Assembly (NCBI GenBank): GCA_038145405.1
Contig: JAYQPQ010000027.1
Span: forward strand, 1-24,269
Reading direction: 5' to 3'
Origin: JAYQPQ01 sp038145405
Lineage (GTDB): Bacteria > Pseudomonadota > Gammaproteobacteria > Pseudomonadales > GM7GCV1
Length of the DNA stretch: 24,269 nucleotides
Part shown: positions 7,437 through 15,213 of the stretch, one piece after another
How positions within the stretch are numbered: the stretch's first letter is position 1
Layout of the letters: each line of letters opens with the position of its first letter
Program-made: the position numbers and the translations under genes
The notes under the pieces: generated by a model
What the model saw: only the letters and a program-made list of their open reading frames with translations
What the model was told of the DNA's origin: nothing
The model's database searches: none

Positions 7437-8429
7437 TTAGGCGGCGCCTTCTTTGCGCAGGCTAGCGGGCGGCCAGTTTTCCAGGCGCATACCCAAACCC
7501 AGCTCGCGGGAGGCCAGCACGTCCTTAATTTCGGTCAGCGACTTTTTGCCCAGGTTGGGGGTTTTAAGCAGCTCCACTTCGGTGCGCTGAACCAGGTCGC
7601 CAATGTAGTAAATGCTTTCGGCCTTGAGGCAGTTCGCGGAGCGAACGGTCAGCTCGAGGTCGTCTACCGGACGCAGCAGGATGGGGTCGATCATCTCTTC
7701 CTGATCCTGTTGCTGGGCGGCGGCGCTGGCTTCCAGATCCACGAAGGCAGCCAGTTGCTGCTGCAGGATGGTGGCCGAGCGACGGATGGCTTCTTCCGGG
7801 TCGATAGTGCCGTTGGTTTCCAGATCGATCACCAGCTTGTCCAGGTCGGTGCGCTGCTCAACACGGGCGTTCTCGACAGCATAGGCTACGCGACGCACCG
7901 GGCTGAAGCTGGCGTCCAGTTTCAGTACGCCGATGGAACGGGTTTCTTCTTCGTCGTTCTCGCGCGCGTCGACCGGCTGGTAACCGCGACCAGAGGCCAC
8001 TTTCAGGGTCATGGTCAGGGTAATGTCGTCGGTCAGGGTAGCGATAACGTGATCCGGGTTGGCAATTTCCACGTCGTGGTCGCGCTGAATGTCGCCGGCC
8101 GTTACCACACCGCCGGTGCGGGACAGGGTCAGGTGCGCTTCTTCGCGGTTGTTCAGGGCAATTGCCACGCCTTTCAGGTTGAGCAGGATTTCGATGACGT
8201 CTTCCTGCACGCCTTCCAGGGCGCTGTATTCGTGTTCTACGCCTTCAATCTGCACTTCGACAATCGCAGCACCGGGCATGGAAGACAGCAGAATGCGACG
8301 CAGGGCATTGCCCAGCGTATGGCCAAAACCGCGCTCCAGAGGCTCGAGCACCACCTTGGCGTGAGTAGCACTGATCTCGGTGACTTCGATATTGTTCGGC
8401 GTAAGAAATTGGGTAGTTACTGTCTGCAT
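7437..8429 (-). CDS. rpoA: DNA-directed RNA polymerase subunit alpha
   Basis: A 330-residue alpha subunit, close to the E. coli length of 329. The N-terminal dimerisation domain (residues 1 to about 235) has the TLGNALRRILLSSMPGAA and EYSALEGVQEDVIEILLNLK segments that contact beta and beta-prime. A Gln/Ala-rich linker follows, then the C-terminal domain (from about 250) with VRSANCLKAE, which includes the arginine that contacts UP-element DNA and activators, and NLGKKSLTEIKDVL, the helix-hairpin-helix. It lies between rpsD (23 nt) and rplQ (35 nt), the standard alpha operon order. Confidence 0.99.
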   Translation of the reverse strand: MQTVTTQFLTPNNIEVTEISATHAKVVLEPLERGFGHTLGNALRRILLSSMPGAAIVEVQIEGVEHEYSALEGVQEDVIEILLNLKGVAIALNNREEAHLTLSRTGGVVTAGDIQRDHDVEIANPDHVIATLTDDITLTMTLKVASGRGYQPVDARENDEEETRSIGVLKLDASFSPVRRVAYAVENARVEQRTDLDKLVIDLETNGTIDPEEAIRRSATILQQQLAAFVDLEASAAAQQQDQEEMIDPILLRPVDDLELTVRSANCLKAESIYYIGDLVQRTEVELLKTPNLGKKSLTEIKDVLASRELGLGMRLENWPPASLRKEGAA

Positions 8430-8452
8430 TATGTGCCTTCGATAATCAGTGA

Positions 8453-9073
8453 TTACTTGGAGTAGAGCTCGACGATAAGGTTTTCGTTGATCTCTGCCGG
8501 CAGATCAGCGCGATCCGGGGCGCGCTTGAAAACGCCCTGCATCTTCGAACCGTCTACATCGACCCATTCGACGACGCCACGCTGGGTCGCCAGGTTCAGT
8601 GCAAACTGGATGCGCAGCTGATTTTTGCTGCGGTCGCGAATTTTGATTTCGTCGCCGGGCTTGACGCAGTAAGACGGGATATTCACCCGCTCGCCATTGA
8701 CCAGCACGGAGTTATGAGCCACCAGCTGACGCGCTTCGGCGCGGGTTGAGCCGAAGCCCATGCGGTAGACCACGTTGTCCAGTCGCTCTTCCAGCAGGCG
8801 CAGCAGGTTTTCACCAGTGTTGCCCTTCAGGCTGGAGGCCTTGGTGTAATAGTTGCGGAACTGACGCTCCAAAATGCCGTACAGACGACGTACTTTCTGC
8901 TTTTCGCGCAGCTGTACGCCGTAGTCGGACAGACGGCCGCGACGCTGGCCGTGTTGGCCGGGGGCGGTTTCTGCCTTGCACTTGGATTCCAGCGGACGGA
9001 TACCGCTCTTCAGGAAGAGATCGGTGCCCTCGCGGCGGGCCAGTTTACATTTGGGTCCGAGATATCTCGCCAT
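8453..9073 (-). CDS. rpsD: 30S ribosomal protein S4
   Basis: A 206-residue S4, the same length as in E. coli. MARYLGPKCKLARREG is the conserved start; residues 95 to about 158 are the S4 RNA-binding domain (RLDNVVYRMGFGSTRAEARQ and LVNGERVNIPSY). It nucleates assembly of the 30S body by binding the 5' domain of 16S rRNA, and in E. coli it represses translation of its own operon at the rpsM leader. It starts 15 nt after the rpsK stop and is followed by rpoA. Confidence 0.99.
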   Translation of the reverse strand: MARYLGPKCKLARREGTDLFLKSGIRPLESKCKAETAPGQHGQRRGRLSDYGVQLREKQKVRRLYGILERQFRNYYTKASSLKGNTGENLLRLLEERLDNVVYRMGFGSTRAEARQLVAHNSVLVNGERVNIPSYCVKPGDEIKIRDRSKNQLRIQFALNLATQRGVVEWVDVDGSKMQGVFKRAPDRADLPAEINENLIVELYSK

Positions 9074-9088
9074 AGCTTCCTAGATTCC

Positions 9089-9484
9089 TTAGACGCGTCG
9101 TTTCTTGGGTGGCCGACATCCGTTGTGCGGAATCGGGGTCACGTCGACGATATGATTGATTTTGAAGCCGCAGTTGTTCAGCGACCGCACAGCAGACTCG
9201 CGGCCTGGGCCGGGGCCCTTGACCTCAACGTCCAGATTCTTCACGCCATATTCCAGGGCAACCTGGCCAGCTTTTTCAGCGGCAATTTGTGCAGCAAAAG
9301 GCGTACTTTTGCGCGAGCCCTTGAAACCAGCACCACCGGAAGTTGCCCAGGCCAGCGCGTTGCCCTGGCGATCGGTGATGGTCACGATGGTGTTGTTAAA
9401 GGAAGCGTGAATATGCGCAACCGCATCGACAACGGTCTTGCGGATCTTCTTGCGCGGTGCTGACTGTTTACCGGCTTTGGCCAT
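9089..9484 (-). CDS. rpsK: 30S ribosomal protein S11
   Basis: A 131-residue S11 (uS11). After a short basic leader the HIHASFNNTIVTITDRQGN and ALAWATSGGAGFKGSRKSTP blocks are unmistakable, and the protein ends in DVTPIPHNGCRPPKKRRV. It binds the 16S rRNA platform beside S6 and S18, near the mRNA exit. It lies 22 nt after rpsM and 15 nt before rpsD in the alpha operon. Confidence 0.99.
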   Translation of the reverse strand: MAKAGKQSAPRKKIRKTVVDAVAHIHASFNNTIVTITDRQGNALAWATSGGAGFKGSRKSTPFAAQIAAEKAGQVALEYGVKNLDVEVKGPGPGRESAVRSLNNCGFKINHIVDVTPIPHNGCRPPKKRRV

Positions 9485-9506
9485 GTGTTCTTATCCGTGC
9501 TCGCAA

Positions 9507-9863
9507 TTAGCGTTTGATGGGTTTACGGGGACCTTTACGCGTACGCGCATTGGTCTTGGTGCGCTGGCCGTTGACCGGCAGCCCGCGGCGATGGCGCATA
9601 CCACGATAGGTACCCATATCCATCAGTCGCTTGATATTCATGGAAGTTTCACGGCGCAGGTCACCCTCAACGGTGAACTTGCCCACTTCACTGCGGACAG
9701 CGTCCAGCTGCTCGTCGTTGAGCTGGCTGATTTTGACGCTTTCTTCGATGCCAACCTGGGCACAGATAGACTTGGCGCGGGTTTTACCGATGCCAAGGAT
9801 GTAGGTCAACGAAACGACAGCATGTTTGTTGTCTGGAATGTTGACGCCTGCAATACGAGCCAT
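9507..9863 (-). CDS. rpsM: 30S ribosomal protein S13
   Basis: A 118-residue S13. MARIAGVNIPDNKHAVVSLT leads into the GIGKTRAKSIC helix-hairpin segment, then the LRRE...RLMDMGTYRGMRHRRGLPVNGQ block is followed by the basic tail KGPRKPIKR, which reaches toward P-site tRNA. It sits on the 30S head and contacts L5 through bridge B1b. It is the first gene of the alpha operon, with its own promoter about 60 nt upstream; GGAGAT lies 4 nt before its ATG. Confidence 0.99.
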   Translation of the reverse strand: MARIAGVNIPDNKHAVVSLTYILGIGKTRAKSICAQVGIEESVKISQLNDEQLDAVRSEVGKFTVEGDLRRETSMNIKRLMDMGTYRGMRHRRGLPVNGQRTKTNARTRKGPRKPIKR

Positions 9864-9920
9864 GAATTATCTCCGCTTTTCTCGTTTCCAGCCGCTCAGA
9901 CGGGCCTTAAAAGGCGGCGT

Positions 9921-9949
9921 AGGATACTGATGCAACTGGTAAAAATCAA
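9921..9949 (-). promoter_or_regulatory. Probable alpha operon promoter upstream of rpsM
   Basis: On the minus strand TTGATT (9944..9949) and TATCCT (9921..9926) are separated by exactly 17 nt and followed by a GC-rich discriminator (ACGCCGCC), typical of stringently controlled ribosomal promoters. The rpsM start is about 60 nt downstream; that leader holds a GCCTT/AAGGC inverted repeat (9904..9915). In E. coli the alpha promoter is also between rpmJ and rpsM, and S4 represses there through a leader pseudoknot; such a structure has not been shown here. Confidence 0.65.
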
Positions 9950-9952
9950 TGA

Positions 9953-10069
9953 TCAGCCTTGCCGCTGCTTGTGGCGCGGCTCAGCACTGCAAATCACGCG
10001 AATCGCGCCCTTGCGCTTGATCATTTTGCAGTTTCTGCACAATTTTTTGACTGATGCTCTAACTTTCAT
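9953..10069 (-). CDS. rpmJ: 50S ribosomal protein L36 (zinc-binding form)
   Basis: A 38-residue L36, read from the ATG at 10067..10069 and ending at TAA... on the minus strand at 9953. MKVRASVKKLCRNCKMIKRK is followed by GAIRVICSAEPRHKQRQG. C11, C14, C27 and H33 form the zinc ribbon of the C+ form. It binds the 23S rRNA near the peptidyl transferase side. It lies 32 nt after secY, the usual last position of the spc operon, and the alpha promoter begins directly after it. Confidence 0.97.
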   Translation of the reverse strand: MKVRASVKKLCRNCKMIKRKGAIRVICSAEPRHKQRQG

Positions 10070-10101
10070 CTCAATCTCTCCAGGACCGTAGCCAAATTGC
10101 C

Positions 10102-11412
10102 TTAGCTGCGGAAATTTGCTTTCTTCATCAGGGATTCGTACTGGTGGCTCATCAGGTGGGCCTGAACCTGAGCCATGAAATCCATCGTCACTACGACAGC
10201 AATCAATAGTGAAGTTCCACCCAGATAGAAGGGAACGTTCCAGCCAACTACCAGGATCTGCGGCAGCAAACACACCAGCGCGATGTAAAGTGAGCCCACC
10301 ATGGTCAGACGCGTCATGACGTCGTCGATATGGCGAGCGGTCTGGTCACCCGGGCGAATTCCCGGAATGTAGGCGCCAGAACGCTTCAGGTTGTCTGCCA
10401 TTTCTTTCGGGTTGAACATCAACGCCGTATAGAAGAAGCAGAAGAAAATAATCAGCACGGCGAACAAAATCAGGTTCAGCGGCTGGCCGGGGCCGATGGC
10501 CAGGGCGATTTCCTGCAGAATCTGGCTGCCACCGTCGGCACCCTGGCCGAACCACTGGGCAATGGAGGCCGGGAACAGCAATAGGCTGCTGGCAAAGATG
10601 GCCGGAATCACGCCCGCCTGGTTGAGCTTCAACGGCAGGTGGCTGCTCTGGGCGGCAAACACACTGCGGCCCTGCTGACGGCGTGCATAGTTGACCGGAA
10701 TGCGACGCTGACCGCGCTCGACAAAGACCACGAAATAGACCACCGCGATGGCAAGAATGGCGATGAAGATCAGCACCAGGGCATTCATCTGACCGGTGCG
10801 GGCCATTTCGATGGCCTGACCGACCGCCGAGGGCAGACCTGCCACGATACCCGCGAAGATCAGCATGGAAATACCGTTGCCGATACCGCGTTCGTTGATC
10901 TGCTCACCCAGCCACATCATGAAGACGGAACCGGTGACCAGGGACACTATGGCGATGGAGTAGAAGCTGTATCCAGCGCTCAGCGTAAGACCTTGACCGG
11001 CCAAACCGACCGACATGCCGGTAGCCTGCACCAACGCTAGGGCCACGGTGCCAAAACGGGTGTATTGCTGCAGCTTGCGACGGCCGGCTTCGCCCTCTTT
11101 CTTGAGCTGCTCAAGCGACGGCACAACAGCCGCCATCAGCTGCACAATAATGGATGCGGAAATGTAGGGCATGATGCCCAGCGCCAGAATACTCATGCGC
11201 TCCAGTGCGCCACCGGAGAACATGTTGAACATGCCCAGGATGGTGCCCTGGTTCTGGTTGAACAGGGCAGCCAGACGATCGGGATCGATACCCGGCAGCG
11301 GAATGTGCGTGCCGATGCGGTAGATCACGATTGCCAGGAACAGAAAACGCAACCGGGCGAAAAGTTCGCCCAGGCCTTTCATTCCTTCTTTGCCGATACC
11401 CGGTTGTGCCAT
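10102..11412 (-). CDS. secY: Protein translocase subunit SecY
   Basis: A 436-residue SecY with ten predicted transmembrane helices. Marker segments are RIGTHIPLPGID (residues 32-43), the plug and lateral gate region FNMFSGGALERMSILALGIMPYI given as F-N-M-F-S-G-G to I-M-P-Y-I, QLKKEGEAGRRK in the first cytosolic loop, the GQRRIPVNYARRQ loop that meets SecA and the ribosome, and PGIRPGDQTARHID in the other cytosolic loop. It forms the SecYEG channel for export and membrane insertion. It follows rplO by 15 nt. Placement between rplO and rpmJ is standard. Confidence 0.99.
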   Translation of the reverse strand: MAQPGIGKEGMKGLGELFARLRFLFLAIVIYRIGTHIPLPGIDPDRLAALFNQNQGTILGMFNMFSGGALERMSILALGIMPYISASIIVQLMAAVVPSLEQLKKEGEAGRRKLQQYTRFGTVALALVQATGMSVGLAGQGLTLSAGYSFYSIAIVSLVTGSVFMMWLGEQINERGIGNGISMLIFAGIVAGLPSAVGQAIEMARTGQMNALVLIFIAILAIAVVYFVVFVERGQRRIPVNYARRQQGRSVFAAQSSHLPLKLNQAGVIPAIFASSLLLFPASIAQWFGQGADGGSQILQEIALAIGPGQPLNLILFAVLIIFFCFFYTALMFNPKEMADNLKRSGAYIPGIRPGDQTARHIDDVMTRLTMVGSLYIALVCLLPQILVVGWNVPFYLGGTSLLIAVVVTMDFMAQVQAHLMSHQYESLMKKANFRS

Positions 11413-11427
11413 CAGATTCCCGGCCTA

Positions 11428-11868
11428 TTAAGCCCGGGCCTCCACGCTGCCGCCGGCGGCTTCGATGGCTTCGCGAGCACCTTTGGTCACGGCCAGGCCG
11501 GATACTTTAAGGGCGCGGGTAACTTCACCGGATTTGAAAATCTTGACGCGCTCGACGCTGGCGCCGATCACACCGGCTTCGCGCAGGGAAGCCAGGGTCA
11601 CTTCGTCGCCCTTCACGCCATTCAGTTCGGACAGGCGCACCTCGTCGGTGGTGCGACCCACGCGGGAGCTAAAGCCGTATTTCGGCAGGCGCTTGGCCAG
11701 CGGCATTTGACCGCCTTCAAATCCGGGACGAACCTGGCCGCTTTTACGGGCTTTTTGACCCTTGTGGCCAAGGCCACAGGTCTTGCCCAGGCCGCTGCCG
11801 ATACCACGACCGACGCGCTTGGGGGAAGTTTTGCTGCCGGGGGCAGGACTCAGGGTATTCAGTTGCAT
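11428..11868 (-). CDS. rplO: 50S ribosomal protein L15
   Basis: A 146-residue L15. MQLNTLSPAPGSKTSPKRVG is followed by the glycine- and arginine-rich extension GRGIGSGLGKTCGLGHKGQK that penetrates 23S rRNA, then the FEGGQMPLAKRLPKYGF block and a C-terminal globular domain. It is a late-assembly 50S protein. Its ATG overlaps the rpmD stop (ATGA at 11865..11868 region), so the two are translationally coupled. Confidence 0.99.
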   Translation of the reverse strand: MQLNTLSPAPGSKTSPKRVGRGIGSGLGKTCGLGHKGQKARKSGQVRPGFEGGQMPLAKRLPKYGFSSRVGRTTDEVRLSELNGVKGDEVTLASLREAGVIGASVERVKIFKSGEVTRALKVSGLAVTKGAREAIEAAGGSVEARA

Positions 11869-12065
11869 CAGGATGCTTCCTCTACTTGCAGCATGTAGGC
11901 GACCTTGTTGATCATGCCGCGGTTTGCTTCCGTGTCGATGACTTCTACGCTATGACCGACGCGACGCAGGCCCAGGCCCGTCAGACAGGCCTTGTGCCTG
12001 GCCAGACGTCCGGCGCTGCTTTTGGTCTGGGTCACTCGAATCAGTTTTGCTTTCTTGGTAGCCAT
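11868..12065 (-). CDS. rpmD: 50S ribosomal protein L30
   Basis: A 65-residue L30, starting at the ATG at 12063..12065; the longer open frame upstream overlaps rpsE and is not coding. KKAKLIRVTQTKSSAGRLAR and the CLTGLGLRRVGHSVEV segment are the family signature. The protein is a small 50S surface component. It lies 14 nt after rpsE, and its TGA overlaps the rplO start. Confidence 0.98.
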   Translation of the reverse strand: MATKKAKLIRVTQTKSSAGRLARHKACLTGLGLRRVGHSVEVIDTEANRGMINKVAYMLQVEEAS

Positions 12066-12079
12066 GGCTGTCGCGCTTC

Positions 12080-12592
12080 TTAGTTCAGGATGGTTTCGAC
12101 AGTTTTGCCGCGTTTGGCGGCAACAGTTTCCGGAGACTGCATGTCCTTTAGGGCCTTGAATGTTGCGCGCACCACATTCACCGGAGCGGTGGAGCCGTAA
12201 CACTTGGCCAGTACGTCATGAACGCCTGCCAGTTCCAGTACGGCACGCATGGCGCCGCCGGCGATTACACCCGTACCTTCAGAGGCCGGCTGCATGTACA
12301 CCTTGGAAGAACCGTGACGGGCGATAGTGGCGTACTGAATGGTTTGGCCATTCAGATCGACACTGATCATGTTGCGACGGGCAGCATCCATGGCTTTTTG
12401 GATAGCCATGGGCACTTCGCGTGCCTTGCCGCGGCCGAAGCCAACGCGGCCCTTGCCGTCGCCGACGATGGTCAGCGCGGTGAAGGAGAAAATACGACCG
12501 CCCTTGACGGTCTTGGCAACGCGATTAACCTCGACCAGCTTTTCCAGCAGGCCTTCAGCCGCATCATTGTCTTTGCGATTCTGTAATCCCAT
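12080..12592 (-). CDS. rpsE: 30S ribosomal protein S5
   Basis: A 170-residue S5. The N-terminal double-stranded RNA-binding domain shows VKTVKGGRIFSFTALTIVGD and GKGRVGFGRGKAREVP, with the loop region known for spectinomycin resistance changes (VKGGRIFSF). The C-terminal domain carries GTGVIAGGAMRAVLELAGVHD and ends in the RGKTVETIL tail. It controls decoding accuracy together with S4. It starts 9 nt after the rplR stop. Confidence 0.99.
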   Translation of the reverse strand: MGLQNRKDNDAAEGLLEKLVEVNRVAKTVKGGRIFSFTALTIVGDGKGRVGFGRGKAREVPMAIQKAMDAARRNMISVDLNGQTIQYATIARHGSSKVYMQPASEGTGVIAGGAMRAVLELAGVHDVLAKCYGSTAPVNVVRATFKALKDMQSPETVAAKRGKTVETILN

Positions 12593-12601
12593 GTTCTAAC
12601 C

Positions 12602-12952
12602 CTAAAATTTCAGACCGGCTTTGCGCGCGGCATCTGCCAATGCCTTCACGCGGCCGTGATATTTGAAGCCACTGCGATCAAAAGCGACGTCGGACACGCC
12701 CAACTTAGAGGCGCGCTCGGCGATCAGGCTGCCAACTGCCTTGGCGGCGTCGACGTTGCCGGTGCTGCCTTTGCGCAGTTCCTTGTCCAGGGTGCTGGCA
12801 GTCGCCAGGATGCGATCGCTCTCGCCCGCAATAATCTGGGCATAGATATGCCGGGGCGTGCGATGCACACACAGGCGCGGGACGCCCAACTCCCGGATCT
12901 TGGCGCGCGAACGCGTAGCGCGGCGCAGTCTGGATGCTTTCTTAGCTTGCAT
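12602..12952 (-). CDS. rplR: 50S ribosomal protein L18
   Basis: A 116-residue L18, with a basic N-terminus (MQAKKASRLRRATRSRAKI), the RLCVHRTPRHIYAQII block, and a C-terminal SDVAFDRSGFKYHGRVKALA segment that defines the family. It binds 5S rRNA together with L5 and places it on the central protuberance. It lies 10 nt after rplF. It belongs to the contig left of the rplF gap. Confidence 0.99.
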   Translation of the reverse strand: MQAKKASRLRRATRSRAKIRELGVPRLCVHRTPRHIYAQIIAGESDRILATASTLDKELRKGSTGNVDAAKAVGSLIAERASKLGVSDVAFDRSGFKYHGRVKALADAARKAGLKF

Positions 12953-12962
12953 ATCTATTTAC

Positions 12963-13592
12963 CTACTTTTTCTTGGCCTCTTTGATACGCACTTGCTCGT
13001 TGTCGTAACGAACACCCTTGCCCTTGTATGGCTCTGGCTTCTTTAATGCTCGAATATTTGCAGCAAACTGACCAACCTGCTCTTTATTAATTCNNNNNNN
13101 NNNACGAACACCCTTGCCCTTGTAAGGCTCCGGCGGACGGAAACCGCGGATATCTGCGGCAACCTGTCCAAGCAATTGCTTATCGGCACTCTTCAATACG
13201 ATCTCGGTTTGCGACGGGGTGTCTACGGTTACGCCTTTGGGCAGGTCGTAGGACACCGGATGGGAAAAACCCAACGTCAGGTCAATCTTGCTGCCGGCGG
13301 CTTTGGCTCGATAGCCCACGCCCTGCAGTACCAGCTTGCGCTCGTAGCCCTGGGATACACCCTTGACGAGGTTGGCAACCAGGGCGCGCATGGTGCCGGC
13401 CAGTGCATTGGCCTGCTTCTCGGAATTTTTCGGGGCGAACAGGATTTCGCCTGCTTCCTGGCGCACTTCGACGTCCGGGTGAATCGCGACGCTCAGCTCG
13501 CCTAGGGAACCCTTGGCAAACACGGCGCCGTCATTCAGCTTGACTTCAACCCCTTTGGGTATGACGACGGGATTCTTTGCAACTCTCGACAT
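12963..13592 (-). CDS. rplF: 50S ribosomal protein L6 (chimeric, interrupted by an assembly gap)
   Basis: The start is the ATG at 13592 (MSRVAKNPVVIP), giving the normal L6 N-terminus; a 14-residue longer frame overlaps rpsH. L6 folds as two similar domains that bind 23S rRNA near the sarcin-ricin loop. As assembled the gene is 209 codons plus stop, about 32 more than expected. It contains the ten-N gap, and the segment ending PEPYKGKGVR is present twice, once on each side, with clearly different sequence before it. Removing 96 bases (one copy plus the gap) gives 177 residues, exactly the usual length, ending in RIKEAKKK. The gap length happens to keep the frame open. Confidence 0.95.
   Translation of the reverse strand: MSRVAKNPVVIPKGVEVKLNDGAVFAKGSLGELSVAIHPDVEVRQEAGEILFAPKNSEKQANALAGTMRALVANLVKGVSQGYERKLVLQGVGYRAKAAGSKIDLTLGFSHPVSYDLPKGVTVDTPSQTEIVLKSADKQLLGQVAADIRGFRPPEPYKGKGVRXXXXINKEQVGQFAANIRALKKPEPYKGKGVRYDNEQVRIKEAKKK
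13008..13028. repeat. rplF: Direct repeat flanking the rplF gap, left copy
   Basis: These 21 bases are identical to 13104..13124 and encode YKGKGVR on the minus strand. The bases beyond them (13029..13093) differ from the matching part of the right copy and are richer in A and T. The repeat is a sign of two contigs ending in the same conserved stretch. Confidence 0.9.
13094..13103. other. Assembly gap (10 N) inside rplF
   Basis: Ten N bases within rplF. The right contig stops exactly at the end of the 21-base word it shares with the left contig, as expected at a branch of an assembly graph. Confidence 0.98.
13104..13124. repeat. rplF: Direct repeat flanking the rplF gap, right copy
   Basis: Identical to 13008..13028. 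It is the last part of the right contig before the N run. Confidence 0.9.
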
Positions 13593-13605
13593 GACGGGTT
13601 TTCTC

Positions 13606-13995
13606 TTAAAATACGGTGCAGAGCACTTCGCCACCGATGCCCTTGGCGCGCGCGGCGCGGTCGGTCATCACACCGGCACTGGTTGAAACGATAGCTACGC
13701 CCAGACCGCCGCGAACTTTTGGCAGGTCGTCAACGCCCTTGTAGGCGCGCAGGCCGGGACGGCTGACGCGAGCCAGCTCCTCGATAACCGGGCGCGATTT
13801 GAAATATTTCAGATCGATCACCAGTTCGGCGGTGTCCTCAACCACTTTGAAATCCGCGATATAACCTTCTTCCTTCAGCACCTGGGCAACAGATACCTTC
13901 AGCTTGGAAGTAGGAACGTTAACTGTGCGCATGGTACGGCTCTGCGCATTGCGGATGCGGGTCAGCATATCTGCTAATGGATCTTGTAAGCTCAT
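13606..13995 (-). CDS. rpsH: 30S ribosomal protein S8
   Basis: A 129-residue S8, starting at the ATG at 13993..13995 (MSLQDPLADMLTRIRNAQ); a longer frame to 14052 overlaps rpsN and is not coding. The C-terminal GGLGVAIVSTSAGVMTDRAA block and the GGEVLCTVF end are conserved. It binds helix 21 of 16S rRNA; in E. coli it also represses the spc operon at the rplE start. It lies 10 nt after rpsN. Confidence 0.98.
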   Translation of the reverse strand: MSLQDPLADMLTRIRNAQSRTMRTVNVPTSKLKVSVAQVLKEEGYIADFKVVEDTAELVIDLKYFKSRPVIEELARVSRPGLRAYKGVDDLPKVRGGLGVAIVSTSAGVMTDRAARAKGIGGEVLCTVF

Positions 13996-14005
13996 AGCTC
14001 TTTTC

Positions 14006-14311
14006 TCACCAACTCGATTTGACCACGCCGGGAATGTGACCCGCCATGGCATGTTCTCTCAACTTATTGCGGCCCAAACCAAACTTGCGGTAGACGCCAC
14101 GCGGACGACCGGTAATCTGGCAGCGGTTGCGCTGACGTATCGGGTTGGCATTGCGCGGCAGCTTCTGCAGCTGCATTTGTGCCTGCCAACGCTCTTCGTC
14201 GCTGGTCTTCGGGTTGCGAATGATCGCCTTGAGGGCGGCGCGCTTCGCAGCGAATTTCTCTACCATTTTGGCGCGCTTCAGTTCGCGCTCAATCATGCTT
14301 GTCTTGGCCAT
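14006..14311 (-). CDS. rpsN: 30S ribosomal protein S14 (zinc-free form)
   Basis: A 101-residue S14. MAKTSMIERELKRAKMVEKF opens it, and the C-terminal QRNRCQITGRPRGVYRKFGL block with the NKLREHAMAGHIPGVVKSSW end is typical. Only one cysteine is present, so this is the long C-minus form without the zinc ribbon, as in E. coli. It acts on the 30S head. It starts 11 nt after rplE. Confidence 0.99.
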   Translation of the reverse strand: MAKTSMIERELKRAKMVEKFAAKRAALKAIIRNPKTSDEERWQAQMQLQKLPRNANPIRQRNRCQITGRPRGVYRKFGLGRNKLREHAMAGHIPGVVKSSW

Positions 14312-14322
14312 ATATCCTTCGT

Positions 14323-14862
14323 TTAACCTCGCAGAGGAAAGTTAAATGCACGCAGCAGGGCACGACCTTCGTCGTCGGTGCGCGCGGTGGTCGTGATACA
14401 AATATCCAGACCACGCAAGGCATCCACCTTGTCGTATTCGATTTCGGGGAAGATGATCTGCTCGGTCACTCCCATGGAGAAATTGCCGCGGCCGTCAAAC
14501 TGCTTGGGGCTGATGCCACGGAAGTCGCGGATACGCGGGATGGAAATATCCACCAGGCGCTCCAGGAATTCGTACATGCGCTCCTTGCGCAGGGTCACCT
14601 TGCAACCGATCGGCCAGTCTTCGCGGATCTTGAAGCCAGCAACCGAGGTGCGAGCCTTGGTGACAACGGCTTTCTGGCCGGAGATGGCTTCCAGGTCGCG
14701 CACGGCGTTTTCTAGGATCTTTTTGTCACCCACAGCTTCGCCAACACCCATGTTCAAGGTTATCTTGGTGATGCGGGGAACCTCCATCACGTTTTGCAGC
14801 CCCAGCTCTTCTTTCAGCTTGGGTGCAATTTCTTTCTCAAACTTTTCCTTATAGCTCGCCAT
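14323..14862 (-). CDS. rplE: 50S ribosomal protein L5
   Basis: A 179-residue L5 from the ATG at 14862, the length of the E. coli protein. A second ATG two codons upstream (14868) is also open, but GAGG lies only 3 nt before it and a better 9 nt before the chosen one. The signature VPRITKITLNMGVGEAVGDK follows the N-terminal helix, and FDGRGNFSMGVTEQIIFPEI lies in the second half. It binds 5S rRNA and touches P-site tRNA. It starts 11 nt after rplX. Confidence 0.97.
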   Translation of the reverse strand: MASYKEKFEKEIAPKLKEELGLQNVMEVPRITKITLNMGVGEAVGDKKILENAVRDLEAISGQKAVVTKARTSVAGFKIREDWPIGCKVTLRKERMYEFLERLVDISIPRIRDFRGISPKQFDGRGNFSMGVTEQIIFPEIEYDKVDALRGLDICITTTARTDDEGRALLRAFNFPLRG

Positions 14863-14873
14863 TGTCATCTACC

Positions 14874-15194
14874 TCAGGCGCCAATCGTTTCGCCGGTGGA
14901 TTTGAATATGCGCACTTTTTTGCCGTTGTCGAGAACGCGGAATCCTACGCGGTCAGCCTTGGAGGCAGCCGGGTTCCAGATCGCGACGTTGCTGGCAGCA
15001 ATGGGCGCTTCTTTTTCAATTATGCCGCCCGGAATTTCCAGCTGCGGGTTGGGCTTCTGGTGCTTTTTGATCATCTGCACACCCGTGACGACAAGGCGGC
15101 CGTCGGACAGCACGCTCTGAACCTTGCCTCGCTTGCCCTTGTCGCGGCCAGCGATTACCACTACTTCGTCATCTCGTTTGATCTTGTTAGCCAT
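14874..15194 (-). CDS. rplX: 50S ribosomal protein L24
   Basis: A 106-residue L24. The KOW motif is at residues 5-30 (RDDEVVVIAGRDKGKRGKVQ), followed by GVQMIKKHQKPNPQ and GGIIEKEAPIAASNVAIWNP; it ends in the KVRIFKSTGE tail. It is an assembly initiator that binds 23S rRNA near the exit tunnel. It follows rplN by 19 nt. Confidence 0.99.
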   Translation of the reverse strand: MANKIKRDDEVVVIAGRDKGKRGKVQSVLSDGRLVVTGVQMIKKHQKPNPQLEIPGGIIEKEAPIAASNVAIWNPAASKADRVGFRVLDNGKKVRIFKSTGETIGA

Positions 15195-15213
15195 CTTCTT
15201 TCTCTCTCTTGCC

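Noticed and set aside
7710..8465. Long plus-strand open frame opposite rpoA
   Set aside because: It is a shadow of rpoA. Similar long frames oppose secY, rplC and rpsC because of codon bias in highly expressed genes.
13008..13124. Tandem duplication within rplF as a real genetic event
   Set aside because: The copies are separated by an N run, differ in sequence beyond the shared 21 bases, and removal of one copy restores the exact normal length. An assembly join explains it better.
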